A DNA stretch of 34,182 nt from Treponema sp. (GTDB lineage Bacteria; Spirochaetota; Spirochaetia; Treponematales; Treponemataceae): contig JAFZLA010000097.1 in the NCBI GenBank assembly GCA_017551705.1, forward strand, positions 1 through 34,182, read 5' to 3'. A program made the translations under genes and the position numbers. This document shows, in pieces, positions 9,163 to 16,741 of this stretch (its first letter is position 1; every line of letters begins with the position of its first letter). The notes under the pieces were generated by a model. The model had not been told where the DNA came from, made no database searches, and saw only the letters and a list, made by a program, of their open reading frames with translations.

Positions 9163-10463
9163 TGGACCTTGCAGATGGCGCGCTTTAGGTATTCGCTCTT
9201 GGGGTAGCCCAGCAAGACCGGATGGTCGGGAGCGGCGCCGCCCTTGGACAAAATTTGGACGCGACGGTGGCTGTCGCTTGCGGCGGCGGCGAGCATCGAA
9301 TAAAAGTTGGTCTCGTCAAAAAAGTGCGAGCAAGAGCAAGTGACCAAAATTCCTCCGGGAACAAGAATGCGCATCGCGCGCAAGTTTATTTCCTTGTAGC
9401 CGCCGTAGGCTTTTTTTATCATCTTGGCGCTCTTTGTAAAGGCCGGCGGGTCCAGTATTATCACGTCAAATTTTTGTCCGTCGGCCTCGTACTTTTTGAG
9501 CAAGTCGAACACGTCGGCGCAAACGGCTGACACAACTTTTTCCGCGCCGTTCAACTTGATGTTTGTGTTTATCAAGTCCACCGCGTCCTGCGAAATGTCG
9601 GCGCAAACGACGCTCTTGGCTCCTGCAAAAAAGGCGTTGAGCCCAAATGCGCCTGTGTGGCTGAATGCGTCAAAGACGGTCTTTCCATGGCAGTACTTCC
9701 AGATTTCCTTTCTGTTGAATTTTTGGTCAAGGAAGTAGCCGGTCTTTTGGCCGTTAGCCATGTCAACTTGTATGCGGACGGAATTTTCGACAATCGTTAT
9801 TGTGGCCGAGCCCTCGCCCGCCCCGCCCTTTGGCGCCTTTATCCAGCCGCTCTTCAATTCCAAGCCTTCCTTTAATCGAACGTCCGCGTCGCTTCGTTCG
9901 TAAATGGCATAGGGCTCGCAAGCTTTTTCGAGCGCGGCGATGATTTCCTTTCTAAAAACTTCGCACGACAGGGACAAAAATTGGACCAGCAAATAAACCT
10001 TTCCGCCCTCGGCAACATAGCGCTCGCAAATAAAGCCCGGCAAAAAGTCGGCCTCGCCAAAGACCAGCCTGTAGGAGTCGCCCGCGTCAAAGTGAATCTT
10101 GCGCAAATTGAGCGCGTCGTAAATTTTTTTAAAGATGTAATCGCTTCGGTCAGCGTCAATTTGCTCGGCCTTTTCCGCTCCCAAAAGGCGGACTGTGATT
10201 TTTGACGCGCGGTTAAAGATTCCGCTTGCCAAAAAAGCGCCGGCGTTTGTGTAAAGCTCCACAAGCTCTCCGTCCTTTATCGGAAAGGCCGCCCCTTTTT
10301 GGTCTTGAACGCCATCCGACTCCTTGAGGACAAACTGGCATTCCTTCCACTCGTTGCCCTCAAAATACTTTACGCGGCCAAGCTCGTTGTCAAAGGCCCA
10401 CAAAAAGCCGCCCTTTATCTCTTTCTCTTCGTTCTTCTTTAAAAATACTCGCGGAAAATTCAT
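9159..10463 (-). CDS. RlmI/RlmK-type 23S rRNA cytosine methyltransferase
   Basis: This 434-residue protein has a PUA-type RNA-binding N-terminus (about 1-85), a central RlmI-like region and a Rossmann methyltransferase. SAM-binding and catalytic motifs are VFDAFSHTGAFGLNAFFAGA (263-282), the NPPY-equivalent LDPPAF (337-342), and TCSCSH (375-380), which holds the cysteines used by m5C methyltransferases. The family methylates C5 of a cytosine in 23S rRNA in E. coli (RlmI, m5C1962); the exact target here is inferred. It is followed by miaA with an overlapping start. The ATG at 10463 has no good Shine-Dalgarno sequence, and a promoter-like -10 ends 6 bases before it. Confidence 0.9.
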   Translation of the reverse strand: MNFPRVFLKKNEEKEIKGGFLWAFDNELGRVKYFEGNEWKECQFVLKESDGVQDQKGAAFPIKDGELVELYTNAGAFLASGIFNRASKITVRLLGAEKAEQIDADRSDYIFKKIYDALNLRKIHFDAGDSYRLVFGEADFLPGFICERYVAEGGKVYLLVQFLSLSCEVFRKEIIAALEKACEPYAIYERSDADVRLKEGLELKSGWIKAPKGGAGEGSATITIVENSVRIQVDMANGQKTGYFLDQKFNRKEIWKYCHGKTVFDAFSHTGAFGLNAFFAGAKSVVCADISQDAVDLINTNIKLNGAEKVVSAVCADVFDLLKKYEADGQKFDVIILDPPAFTKSAKMIKKAYGGYKEINLRAMRILVPGGILVTCSCSHFFDETNFYSMLAAAASDSHRRVQILSKGGAAPDHPVLLGYPKSEYLKRAICKVQ

Positions 10464-10469
10464 GTCTCA

Positions 10470-10498
10470 ATCCTATCGCTTTTATTATTTTTTGTCAT
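10470..10498 (-). promoter_or_regulatory. Possible promoter of the rlmI-like gene and miaA
   Basis: On the minus strand ATGACA (10493-10498), 17 bases, then TAGGAT (10470-10475). The -35 is a 5/6 match, the -10 only 4/6. Predicted transcription would start at the A of the ATG (10463). The alternative is simple read-through from the upstream gene, which ends 21 bases away. Confidence 0.3.
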
Positions 10499-11309
10499 TA
10501 TCCATTTGCGAATGTTTTTTGTTCCATTCAAAAAAAGAGTCGCCGTCGGCGTTTATCTTTCGCATAAAGGCTATGTAGGGATTTTGCGGATCCTGCTCCT
10601 CTGCTTGGTCAAGAAAGTTGGCCGAACGCTGTTTGTCTTTTTTTTCGAACAAAAATTGCGAATAAAAAACGCAGGCAAAAAATTTTTCGGCCTTGGTCTT
10701 GGCGCATTTGACGGCGGCCTCAAAAGCCTCGCCCGCCTTTTTGTCGCTGCCTCCGTTGATGCCAGGCGCCCAGTAATACCATTGGCCCAAATTGTTCCAG
10801 CCGTAAGAAAAGTCAGGCGCAAGCTCCACTGCGCTCTTGTACTTGTCGCGCAAGGACATTCCGCTTTTAATCACTTCCGAAAGCGAATAAGACATGTAGC
10901 AAGAAGTGACGTCGGCGCTGGTGGCCAAAAGCCATTTGCCCGCCTTTTTGTCCGGATTGTTTTTAAACCAAGCCTCGTTTCTTTCCTTTAATTCCTTAAG
11001 AAGCTTTTTGAGCTGGTCCTTGGTTCCCTTTTGCTTTCGCAAAAAATTGTATTTTTCCATCACGATAAAATTTACCAAGACCAGCCTGTCCTCTTCTTGG
11101 CTGAACGTTGAATCAATCGCCAATTTTTTTTCAAAGCCTTCAACCTGCTCAAGCGCCTTGTCAGGACTAAGGCCTGCGATCTTCATTCTGAGGGTCATAA
11201 AGTCGTCCACGCTTTTTTGCGCGTCCAAAGAAATTTCGGCGCCCGCAAAAGAAAGCGGCAGCGACAAAAGCGCGGCAAAAACAACATAAAAAATCGCGTT
11301 GCGTTTCAT
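10485..11309 (-). CDS. Exported protein with TPR-like helical repeats
   Basis: The ATG at 11309 gives 274 residues with a classical signal peptide (KR start, hydrophobic core, SFAGA before the likely cut near residue 24). The frame is open 27 codons further upstream, but that part is a poor shadow and would hide the signal peptide. The mature protein is helical; its second half (FSYGWNNLGQWYYWAPGINGG onward, then AGEAFEAAVKCAKT and SANFLDQAEEQDPQNPYIAFM) looks like tetratricopeptide repeats. Such proteins usually hold protein partners in the periplasm. No lipobox Cys is present. It precedes the rRNA methyltransferase by 21 bases. I do not recognise the specific family. Confidence 0.7.
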   Translation of the reverse strand: MKRNAIFYVVFAALLSLPLSFAGAEISLDAQKSVDDFMTLRMKIAGLSPDKALEQVEGFEKKLAIDSTFSQEEDRLVLVNFIVMEKYNFLRKQKGTKDQLKKLLKELKERNEAWFKNNPDKKAGKWLLATSADVTSCYMSYSLSEVIKSGMSLRDKYKSAVELAPDFSYGWNNLGQWYYWAPGINGGSDKKAGEAFEAAVKCAKTKAEKFFACVFYSQFLFEKKDKQRSANFLDQAEEQDPQNPYIAFMRKINADGDSFFEWNKKHSQMDNDKK

Positions 11310-11326
11310 AAGGCATAGTGTATACT
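11299..11326 (+). promoter_or_regulatory. Possible promoter of the acyltransferase-GT8 pair
   Basis: TTGCGT (11299-11304), 16 bases and TATACT (11321-11326) on the plus strand lie in the 46-base gap to the divergent exported-protein gene and run into its first codons. Predicted start is near 11333, leaving about 23 bases of leader before the ATG at 11356. The spacing is slightly short and the -35 is weak. Confidence 0.35.
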
Positions 11327-11355
11327 TTTTCCAAAAAAAATGATAGAGTGCGCGT

Positions 11356-12156
11356 ATGAAAAAAGCCAGGCAAGAACAAAAGCGGATCATCTACTACTCA
11401 GACGAACTTAACGACGAATTTTCAGAAATGCAAATCAAGGCCATTCCGATAGACCAAAACTACGACTACGGAACAAGCGGCCTTTGGTGGAACGTCCGCC
11501 GCCTCTTTTGGTACAGAATATTCGCCATGCCCATCGCCTGGCTTTGGCTCAAGCTAAAATACAGGCACAAAATCGTCAACCGCGCCGCGCTCAAAAAATG
11601 CCCAAAAGGCCCCATGTTCATCTTTGCCAACCACACAAATCCGATCGCCGACGCGCTGATTCCGACCTTTGTCGCCTTCCCAAAGGGCGTCTACGTGATT
11701 GTCCACGCAAACAACGTCTCCATACCGGGACTGGGGCTTAAGACAAGAATTTTGGGAGCCCTGCCCCTGCCCGACAATCTTGGCGCGGCAAAAAACTTTA
11801 TGGAAATTCTAAAAAGGCGCGTCGGAGAAAGGCAGGCCATTTGCATTTACCCCGAGGCGCACATCTGGCCCTTTTACACAAAGATCCGCCCCTTTACCGA
11901 CGTGTCCTTTAGGTATCCCTTGCAATTCAAGGCGCCGGTTTATTGCTTTACCAACACTTACCAAAAAAGGCGCTTTTCAAAAAATCCAAGGATTGTCACA
12001 TACCTTGACGGCCCATTTTTTGCCGACCAAAACTTGCCAAGCAAAGAAGCGCGCCAAGACTTGCGAAACAAAGTCTACGAGGCGATGAAGGCGCGCAGCC
12101 TAAACAGCGACGTTGAATTGATTCAATACATAAAAAAGGAAAAAAGCGATGATTGA
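11356..12156 (+). CDS. PlsC-like phospholipid acyltransferase
   Basis: A 266-residue acyltransferase of the PlsC/LPLAT family, which transfers acyl groups to glycerol-phosphate lipids at the membrane. Motif I is FANHTNPIADA with H93 and D99, motif II-like IVHANNVSIPGLG follows, and motif III is IYPEAHIWPF in place of the usual FPEGxR. A hydrophobic, tryptophan-rich segment near 48-66 suggests membrane contact. The spacing in motif I is five residues between His and Asp rather than the usual four, so the sub-family may not be a classical PlsC. The 3' end overlaps the glycosyltransferase start by 8 bases (ATGATTGA), so the two are probably made together for a lipid or glycolipid. Substrate is unknown. 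Confidence 0.85.
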   Translation: MKKARQEQKRIIYYSDELNDEFSEMQIKAIPIDQNYDYGTSGLWWNVRRLFWYRIFAMPIAWLWLKLKYRHKIVNRAALKKCPKGPMFIFANHTNPIADALIPTFVAFPKGVYVIVHANNVSIPGLGLKTRILGALPLPDNLGAAKNFMEILKRRVGERQAICIYPEAHIWPFYTKIRPFTDVSFRYPLQFKAPVYCFTNTYQKRRFSKNPRIVTYLDGPFFADQNLPSKEARQDLRNKVYEAMKARSLNSDVELIQYIKKEKSDD

Positions 12157-12994
12157 CATTTTGTTTTGCGGAAACTCAAAGATTTTTGACGGAATCCTGA
12201 CTTGCATGCTCTCGCTCCTAAAAAAGACAACGACCGACGAGCCCTTCAACTTTTACATTTTTACGATGGACCTTTCGCGCGTAAAGCCAGAGTACACTTG
12301 CATAAGCGACGCAATGGTTCAGTTTTTGGAGCGAACTGCAAAGACATACAACAAACAAAACCGCGTGACAAAAATCGACGTGACCCAAATCTACGAAAAG
12401 GAGTTCGGCGGCTGCCCCAACGAGCAGTGCTACTGCTCCCCCTACACGCTCATAAGGCTTTTGGCCGACTTGGTTCCCGACATGCCCAAAAAGCTCTTGT
12501 ACCTGGACATCGACTTGCTCTTTAACCGCGACATAAGGCTCTTGTGGGACACGGACGTCACTGGCTACGAATACGCGGCCGCCCGCGACCACTACGGAAA
12601 GATAATTCTCTTTTTTAGGAGAAAGTTCATCAACGCCGGCGTCATCCTGTTCAACCTTGAGGAATGCAAAAAGACAGGACTTTTGCAAAAGGCCCGCGGC
12701 TTTATAAAGACCAAAAAGCTTTTGTTCGCGGACGAGTCTGCGATAATCCTTAGCACAACCAAGCAAAAGGTGCTTAGCCAGCGCTTCAACGACCAAAAGT
12801 TCCTCTACAAGGACACGGTGGTCCGCCATTTTTCAAAACGCCTCTTTTGGCTTCCGTACCCGCACGTTGACAACATAAAGCAATGGCGAATAACCAAAGT
12901 CCACAAGATTTTTGGATACGAAAATTTTGACGAGATTCTTTACGAATACGTGTATTTAAAGCGCAAGTTTGAGGAAGAAAATCCAAGCGCCTAG
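12149..12994 (+). CDS. GT8-family glycosyltransferase
   Basis: A 281-residue glycosyltransferase of family GT8, retaining enzymes that use nucleotide sugars. The start region (MIDILFCGNSKIFDGILTCMLSLLKK) matches the family's nucleotide-binding strand and helix, SPYTLIRLLADLVPDMPKKLLYLDIDLLF contains the DxD metal-binding motif (D120, D122) and AGVILFNLEECKKTGL is the usual NAGVLLxNL box. Near the C-terminus HFSKRLFW replaces the canonical HxxGxxKPW. There is no membrane segment, so it should act in the cytoplasm. It is coupled to the acyltransferase gene and could decorate a lipid, a lipoprotein or a polysaccharide precursor. Its TAG overlaps the stop of the opposing gene in CTAG. Confidence 0.9.
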   Translation: MIDILFCGNSKIFDGILTCMLSLLKKTTTDEPFNFYIFTMDLSRVKPEYTCISDAMVQFLERTAKTYNKQNRVTKIDVTQIYEKEFGGCPNEQCYCSPYTLIRLLADLVPDMPKKLLYLDIDLLFNRDIRLLWDTDVTGYEYAAARDHYGKIILFFRRKFINAGVILFNLEECKKTGLLQKARGFIKTKKLLFADESAIILSTTKQKVLSQRFNDQKFLYKDTVVRHFSKRLFWLPYPHVDNIKQWRITKVHKIFGYENFDEILYEYVYLKRKFEEENPSA

Positions 12995-13581
12995 TCGATT
13001 TTGACCGCGCCCTGCCTGACGACCGTGACTCCGCCGTCGGCGAGGCTAACCAATGTGCTTGGAAGCGCGCCACTTTTGTCTCCGTCTTTTACAAAAAGGT
13101 CAATTTTGGAGGCAAATTCGGCCTCTATCGCGGACTGGGTGTCCAAGACGGGTTGTCCGCTAATGTTCACGCTGGTGGAATAAATCGGGCATCCGCAAAG
13201 GCCTATCACTTTTCTTAGCCATTCGTCTCCGGGGCAACGGAAGGCTGTGGCCTCGCGGCCGGTCAGCTCCTTGTACCAAGAATTGTTGTTTACGATGATT
13301 GTCAAAGGTCCAGGCCATTTTTCAAAGATTTTTGAAGGGATTTTTTGGTCTGTGTACTTGTAAATGTCCAAGGGATCGGAAATTAGCTCGATAAGGGGCT
13401 TTGAGGCCGCGCTTTGTTTGATTTGGTCGATTTTTAGGTCAAGGCCGGACTTTTTGCCTTGCAAGATGGAAACGGCGCTAAAGCCGTAAACTGTGTCCGT
13501 GGGCAAGACCGCGATTTTTCCTTGCAAAAGGACGGCCGCGGCCTTTTGGGCGCTGTCGGCCTCAGACTTGAGCGACGTCAT
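12991..13581 (-). CDS. Sua5/YciO/YrdC-family protein, probable threonylcarbamoyl-AMP synthase
   Basis: The family makes threonylcarbamoyl-AMP from threonine, bicarbonate and ATP for the t6A37 modification of tRNAs. The 196-residue length fits the short YrdC form. VLPTDTVYGFSA (25-36) matches PTETVYGL, KWPGPLTIIV (88-97) matches the WPGPLTL motif, and STSVNISGQP (135-144) contains the SxN motif (S137, N139). The normally conserved KxR of the IKxRPxxKPL segment reads IKQSAASKPL here, so the arginine is replaced by Ser57 and the proline by Ala. It could therefore be a divergent TsaC or a YciO-type paralog. The ATG overlaps the FtsB-like gene by 20 bases. Confidence 0.85.
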   Translation of the reverse strand: MTSLKSEADSAQKAAAVLLQGKIAVLPTDTVYGFSAVSILQGKKSGLDLKIDQIKQSAASKPLIELISDPLDIYKYTDQKIPSKIFEKWPGPLTIIVNNNSWYKELTGREATAFRCPGDEWLRKVIGLCGCPIYSTSVNISGQPVLDTQSAIEAEFASKIDLFVKDGDKSGALPSTLVSLADGGVTVVRQGAVKID

Positions 13582-14062
13582 AGACAGGAATGCCCTCTAT
13601 CGTCTCAAAATGCTTTTTCTTTGAAAATGACTTGACTCCGTACGAAACGTCAAACAAGAAAGTCGCCACTGCAAGCAAAAGACCCACGGCAAGGCCGGCT
13701 CCCTTGCAAAACCACTCGCTGACATAAGCGACGGGGGCGCTTTTTAGGACGCTTCCAGTCTCGTACATAAGGCTTTTTGCGGCTCCAAGGCCCTTTATTT
13801 TGACAAGCTTTTCTCCCGGAAAAACGTAGTCCAGCTTTCGGGCGTAGGCGGCGATCACGTCGGCGTCGTCCCTGATGGCCGTCTTTTCCAAGTTGAGGTC
13901 GTCGTTGATGTTTTGAATCTCTTGGGTTCTAGCGCTTATAACTTTTTTTTGGGCTTCGAGCTGTTTTTGCGCCCAAACGCCGTTCTGCCCCCAAAAAAAC
14001 GAAAGAAGGGCGTAAGCGAGCGTTCCGGCCAGCAAAGCCGGCAAATACTTTCCAGTTTTCAT
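13562..14062 (-). CDS. FtsB/DivIC-like septum formation initiator with two membrane segments
   Basis: A 166-residue membrane protein. After a membrane segment (about 7-25) comes a predicted coiled coil (about 31-62) and then the conserved AAYARKLDYVFPGEKLVKI (71-89), which matches the YARxxLGYVxPGEkvv signature of the septum formation initiator (FtsB/DivIC) family. These bitopic proteins join FtsL and FtsQ in the divisome. Unlike typical FtsB (about 100 residues), this one continues into a second membrane segment (about 120-140) and a short cytoplasmic tail. It overlaps the downstream Sua5-type gene by 20 bases. The ATG at 14062 is preceded by AT-rich sequence without a Shine-Dalgarno sequence. 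The function is inferred from the signature. Confidence 0.7.
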   Translation of the reverse strand: MKTGKYLPALLAGTLAYALLSFFWGQNGVWAQKQLEAQKKVISARTQEIQNINDDLNLEKTAIRDDADVIAAYARKLDYVFPGEKLVKIKGLGAAKSLMYETGSVLKSAPVAYVSEWFCKGAGLAVGLLLAVATFLFDVSYGVKSFSKKKHFETIEGIPVYDVAQV

Positions 14063-14099
14063 TATGCTTTATTTATCGGAAAAAAAAACTATTTTCTTA

Positions 14100-14128
14100 T
14101 TGGAATTTTTAGAAAAATGCGCTATAAT
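14100..14128 (+). promoter_or_regulatory. Sigma-70 promoter of the acidic protein-Maf operon
   Basis: TTGGAA (14100-14105), a 17-base spacer and a perfect TATAAT (14123-14128). Predicted transcription starts near 14135, leaving a 46-base leader that ends in GGGGAA eight bases before the ATG at 14181. No other strong promoter is seen before the last gene of the operon. Confidence 0.65.
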
Positions 14129-14180
14129 TTGTAAAATTTACCGATAATAATAGTGTAAGTTTTTTATAGGGGAACCAGAC

Positions 14181-16739
14181 ATGAGCGACTCAAAAGATCT
14201 CGACAAATACGGAGTGTGGGTAAAAAACTCGCCAAAAGACATAAAGGGAGAAGACTTCGAAATGCCTGAAAACGCAATCGACGACATCGACTTGCCGTCA
14301 GACGACGACATGTTCAACGACATTGAATTTCCGATGACAGCGGAAGACCTTAAGGACGATTCAAAAGCCGAAGAACAAACGGAAATCTCAGACTTGGACA
14401 TTGACATAGACATTCCAACCGAGACGGTCGAAGAAAATACAGAAGACGAAAACCAAGACACCACGCTAAGCCCTGACGAACTGATGAACATAACAGGCGA
14501 CATGGAAGGCGGCGCGGACGAGAACGACGACACAACGCTCAGCCCCGACGAATTGATGAACATAACCGAAAACCAAGACATTCCCACAGAAGAAGCCGCG
14601 GTCGAAGACGGAATGGACGACTTCAACCTCGACGACTTGGACATCACCAAGGACGAGCCCGTCGCGACCGAGCCTGAGATTCAGGAGCCCGCCACGGAAG
14701 AAGTCAGCATTGACGACATTCCCGACGGCGAGGTTGACTTGGACGACTTTATGAGCGACTCGTCAAGCGCTTCCGCCAGCGCCGACTCCACTCCCGACGG
14801 AGACGTAGACCTCAGCGCCTTTATGGACGGCGACGACGGCGAAGTTGACTTGGGCGCCTTTATGGACGAAGCCCCCAGCTCAAAAGAACCCAAACCCGAA
14901 GAGATTCAAGACGAAAAGTCTCTTGACATAGACGTAAGCTTTGACGACTCCGCCTCCGAAATCGCGACGGAAGACAACGTCGAAGCCGCCGAGACGCCCG
15001 CAGAGCAGCCCGCCGCTCCAGCCGCCGACGACGCGATGTTCGCCGACTTGGGTGATGACTCGGGAGCAAAGTCTGCCGACGCGTCAGCCGTTTCAAGCGG
15101 CGACACAGAAGAAATTGACTTGAGCGACTTTGGCTTTGACGACGACGATTCAAACATCGGAATGACAAACGGCCCCGACAGCGCGGCCCAGCCAAAGACG
15201 GAAGTTGTTGACTACGACATGAAGGTAAGCGCCGACGACGACTCAAAGACGCCGAGCGTCCAAGACGTAGTCTCTGGAAACGTCGAAAGCGACATTGACA
15301 GCGAAGACGACTTTGCCGCGACAGAAAGCTCCGCTTCGGCCGCTCCTGCCGCCAGCCCCGAGATTAGCCAGAAGGGCCAGGAAATTCTCTCTCAAATCAT
15401 GACAGAGCTTTCAAGCCTCAAGGACGAAATCAAGAACCTCAAGACAGACTTCGCGGACCTTAAGGACCGCCCTTCCCCTGCGGCAGGAACTGCCCCTATT
15501 CCTGCCGCTGAAGACAATGCCAAAGAGGATGACACAGGCTTCTTCGGCGCCGACGACGGCGACGACACAATAGCTTTGAGCGGAAACGAGCTCACAAACA
15601 TTTTGAGCACAGCCGAATTCTCAACCGAAGACGCGGGCGAAAGTTCGGAAGAAACTTTTGTCGTTGACAACTCCGACATGGAGGAGCCGACAATCGACAC
15701 GACAGAAATCACGCCCGAAGATTTGGCCGGAACGACCGACGAGTTCGGAGAGGAAAACGTTCTGCCCGAAGAAATCAGCGTTCCCAAAATTGACGACGAC
15801 ATCACCGTTGAATCGTCAAACAGCGACTTGATGGACTCAGTCGTCAACACAGACGAAATGCAGCCCGACATGCAGGCGCAAGAAACTCTCAACTCAGAAG
15901 CGATTGACGAAATAATGCAAGACGACCTTTCAATCGCCGACTCGCTTGACGACGACAAAATCAACTACATGAAGCAGGATGTGGCGGAGGACGACACCGT
16001 CGTCAACGTTGACGACATCGTAAAGGAAAATGTTTCTTTGCAGGACGACTCTGACAACGTCGCCGTTGGAATTGGAGACGACATCAACGCCGCTTTTGAG
16101 GAAGCCGACGCAACAGAGTCCGACATCACAGACTCAGCCTTGGCCGAAAAAGACGCCTACGAAAATTCAGTTTCTGACATCATGAAGGAAAACGTTTCCT
16201 TGCAGGAAGATTCCGACAACGTCGCCGTTGGAGTTGGAGACGACATCAACGCCGCTTTTGAAGAAGCCGACGCAACAGAATCCGACATCACAGACTCAGC
16301 CTTGGCCGAAAAGGAAGCGTACGAAAACTCAAAGTCAATGGAAGACGAGTTCTCCCTTGACATCGGAAACGAGGACGAAGAGCCCGTTCCGGAAACTTTG
16401 GACGAAAGCCTCTTGCGCGAAGGCGCCGACCAGGAGCCTGCGATTGACGACACTGTAATAGACGAGTCAATCTTTGACGACGTCGCCGAAACTTCAGTCG
16501 ACGTTCCGTCCGAAGAGACAATCGCCCAACCTGCGGCCGCCGCGACCACAACAGCCGGCGCGAGCGCGTCTTCAGAAAAGACAACGATTACAAAGGACCT
16601 CAAGTCAGAAATCGTTTCCGTTCTTTCTTACATGGATCAATTGCTCGAAAATCTTCCCGAAGAAAAGATCACAGAATTTGCAAAATCAGAGCATTTTGTA
16701 ACATACAAAAAACTCTTTGACGAGCTTGGTCTTTCGTAA
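14181..16739 (+). CDS. Large hyperacidic repeat protein of unknown function
   Basis: An 852-residue protein dominated by Asp, Glu, Ser and Ala, with few basic or aromatic residues and no signal peptide. The first 20 residues (KYGVWVKNSPKDI) look ordinary and conserved. Then come repeated short motifs: TLSPDELMNIT at 95-105 and 119-129 with a diverged copy TIALSGNELTNIL at 463-475; and VDLxxFM at 185, 209 and 222 with IDLSDF at 312. A coiled-coil-like helix spans about 392-432. A 54-residue unit is duplicated in tandem at 615-717. The last 50 residues (ITKDLKSEIVSVLSYMDQLLENLPEEKI onward) form a non-acidic helical domain. This is a tail-and-linker architecture suited to a scaffold that binds several partners. 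It heads a five-gene operon with two Maf-like proteins. I do not know its function. Confidence 0.9.
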   Translation: MSDSKDLDKYGVWVKNSPKDIKGEDFEMPENAIDDIDLPSDDDMFNDIEFPMTAEDLKDDSKAEEQTEISDLDIDIDIPTETVEENTEDENQDTTLSPDELMNITGDMEGGADENDDTTLSPDELMNITENQDIPTEEAAVEDGMDDFNLDDLDITKDEPVATEPEIQEPATEEVSIDDIPDGEVDLDDFMSDSSSASASADSTPDGDVDLSAFMDGDDGEVDLGAFMDEAPSSKEPKPEEIQDEKSLDIDVSFDDSASEIATEDNVEAAETPAEQPAAPAADDAMFADLGDDSGAKSADASAVSSGDTEEIDLSDFGFDDDDSNIGMTNGPDSAAQPKTEVVDYDMKVSADDDSKTPSVQDVVSGNVESDIDSEDDFAATESSASAAPAASPEISQKGQEILSQIMTELSSLKDEIKNLKTDFADLKDRPSPAAGTAPIPAAEDNAKEDDTGFFGADDGDDTIALSGNELTNILSTAEFSTEDAGESSEETFVVDNSDMEEPTIDTTEITPEDLAGTTDEFGEENVLPEEISVPKIDDDITVESSNSDLMDSVVNTDEMQPDMQAQETLNSEAIDEIMQDDLSIADSLDDDKINYMKQDVAEDDTVVNVDDIVKENVSLQDDSDNVAVGIGDDINAAFEEADATESDITDSALAEKDAYENSVSDIMKENVSLQEDSDNVAVGVGDDINAAFEEADATESDITDSALAEKEAYENSKSMEDEFSLDIGNEDEEPVPETLDESLLREGADQEPAIDDTVIDESIFDDVAETSVDVPSEETIAQPAAAATTTAGASASSEKTTITKDLKSEIVSVLSYMDQLLENLPEEKITEFAKSEHFVTYKKLFDELGLS
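16023..16331 (+). repeat. Tandem duplication of a 54-codon unit inside the acidic protein gene
   Basis: Copy one is 16023-16184 and copy two 16185-16331, a period of exactly 162 bases. Over the 49 shared codons only three amino acids differ (D/E, I/V, D/E), and most codons are identical, so the duplication is recent or is kept alike by recombination. The unit begins KENVSLQ and contains VGDDINAAFEEADATESD. Confidence 0.9.
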
Positions 16740-16741
16740 AA

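Noticed and set aside
12218..12829. 203-residue open frame on the minus strand opposite the GT8 gene
   Set aside because: The GT8 DxD and family motifs are on the plus strand; no motif or ribosome binding site supports the reverse frame.
14131..14141. Short inverted repeat GTAAA-A-TTTAC at the predicted transcription start of the acidic protein operon
   Set aside because: Five-base arms in AT-rich DNA are expected by chance and no repressor is known.
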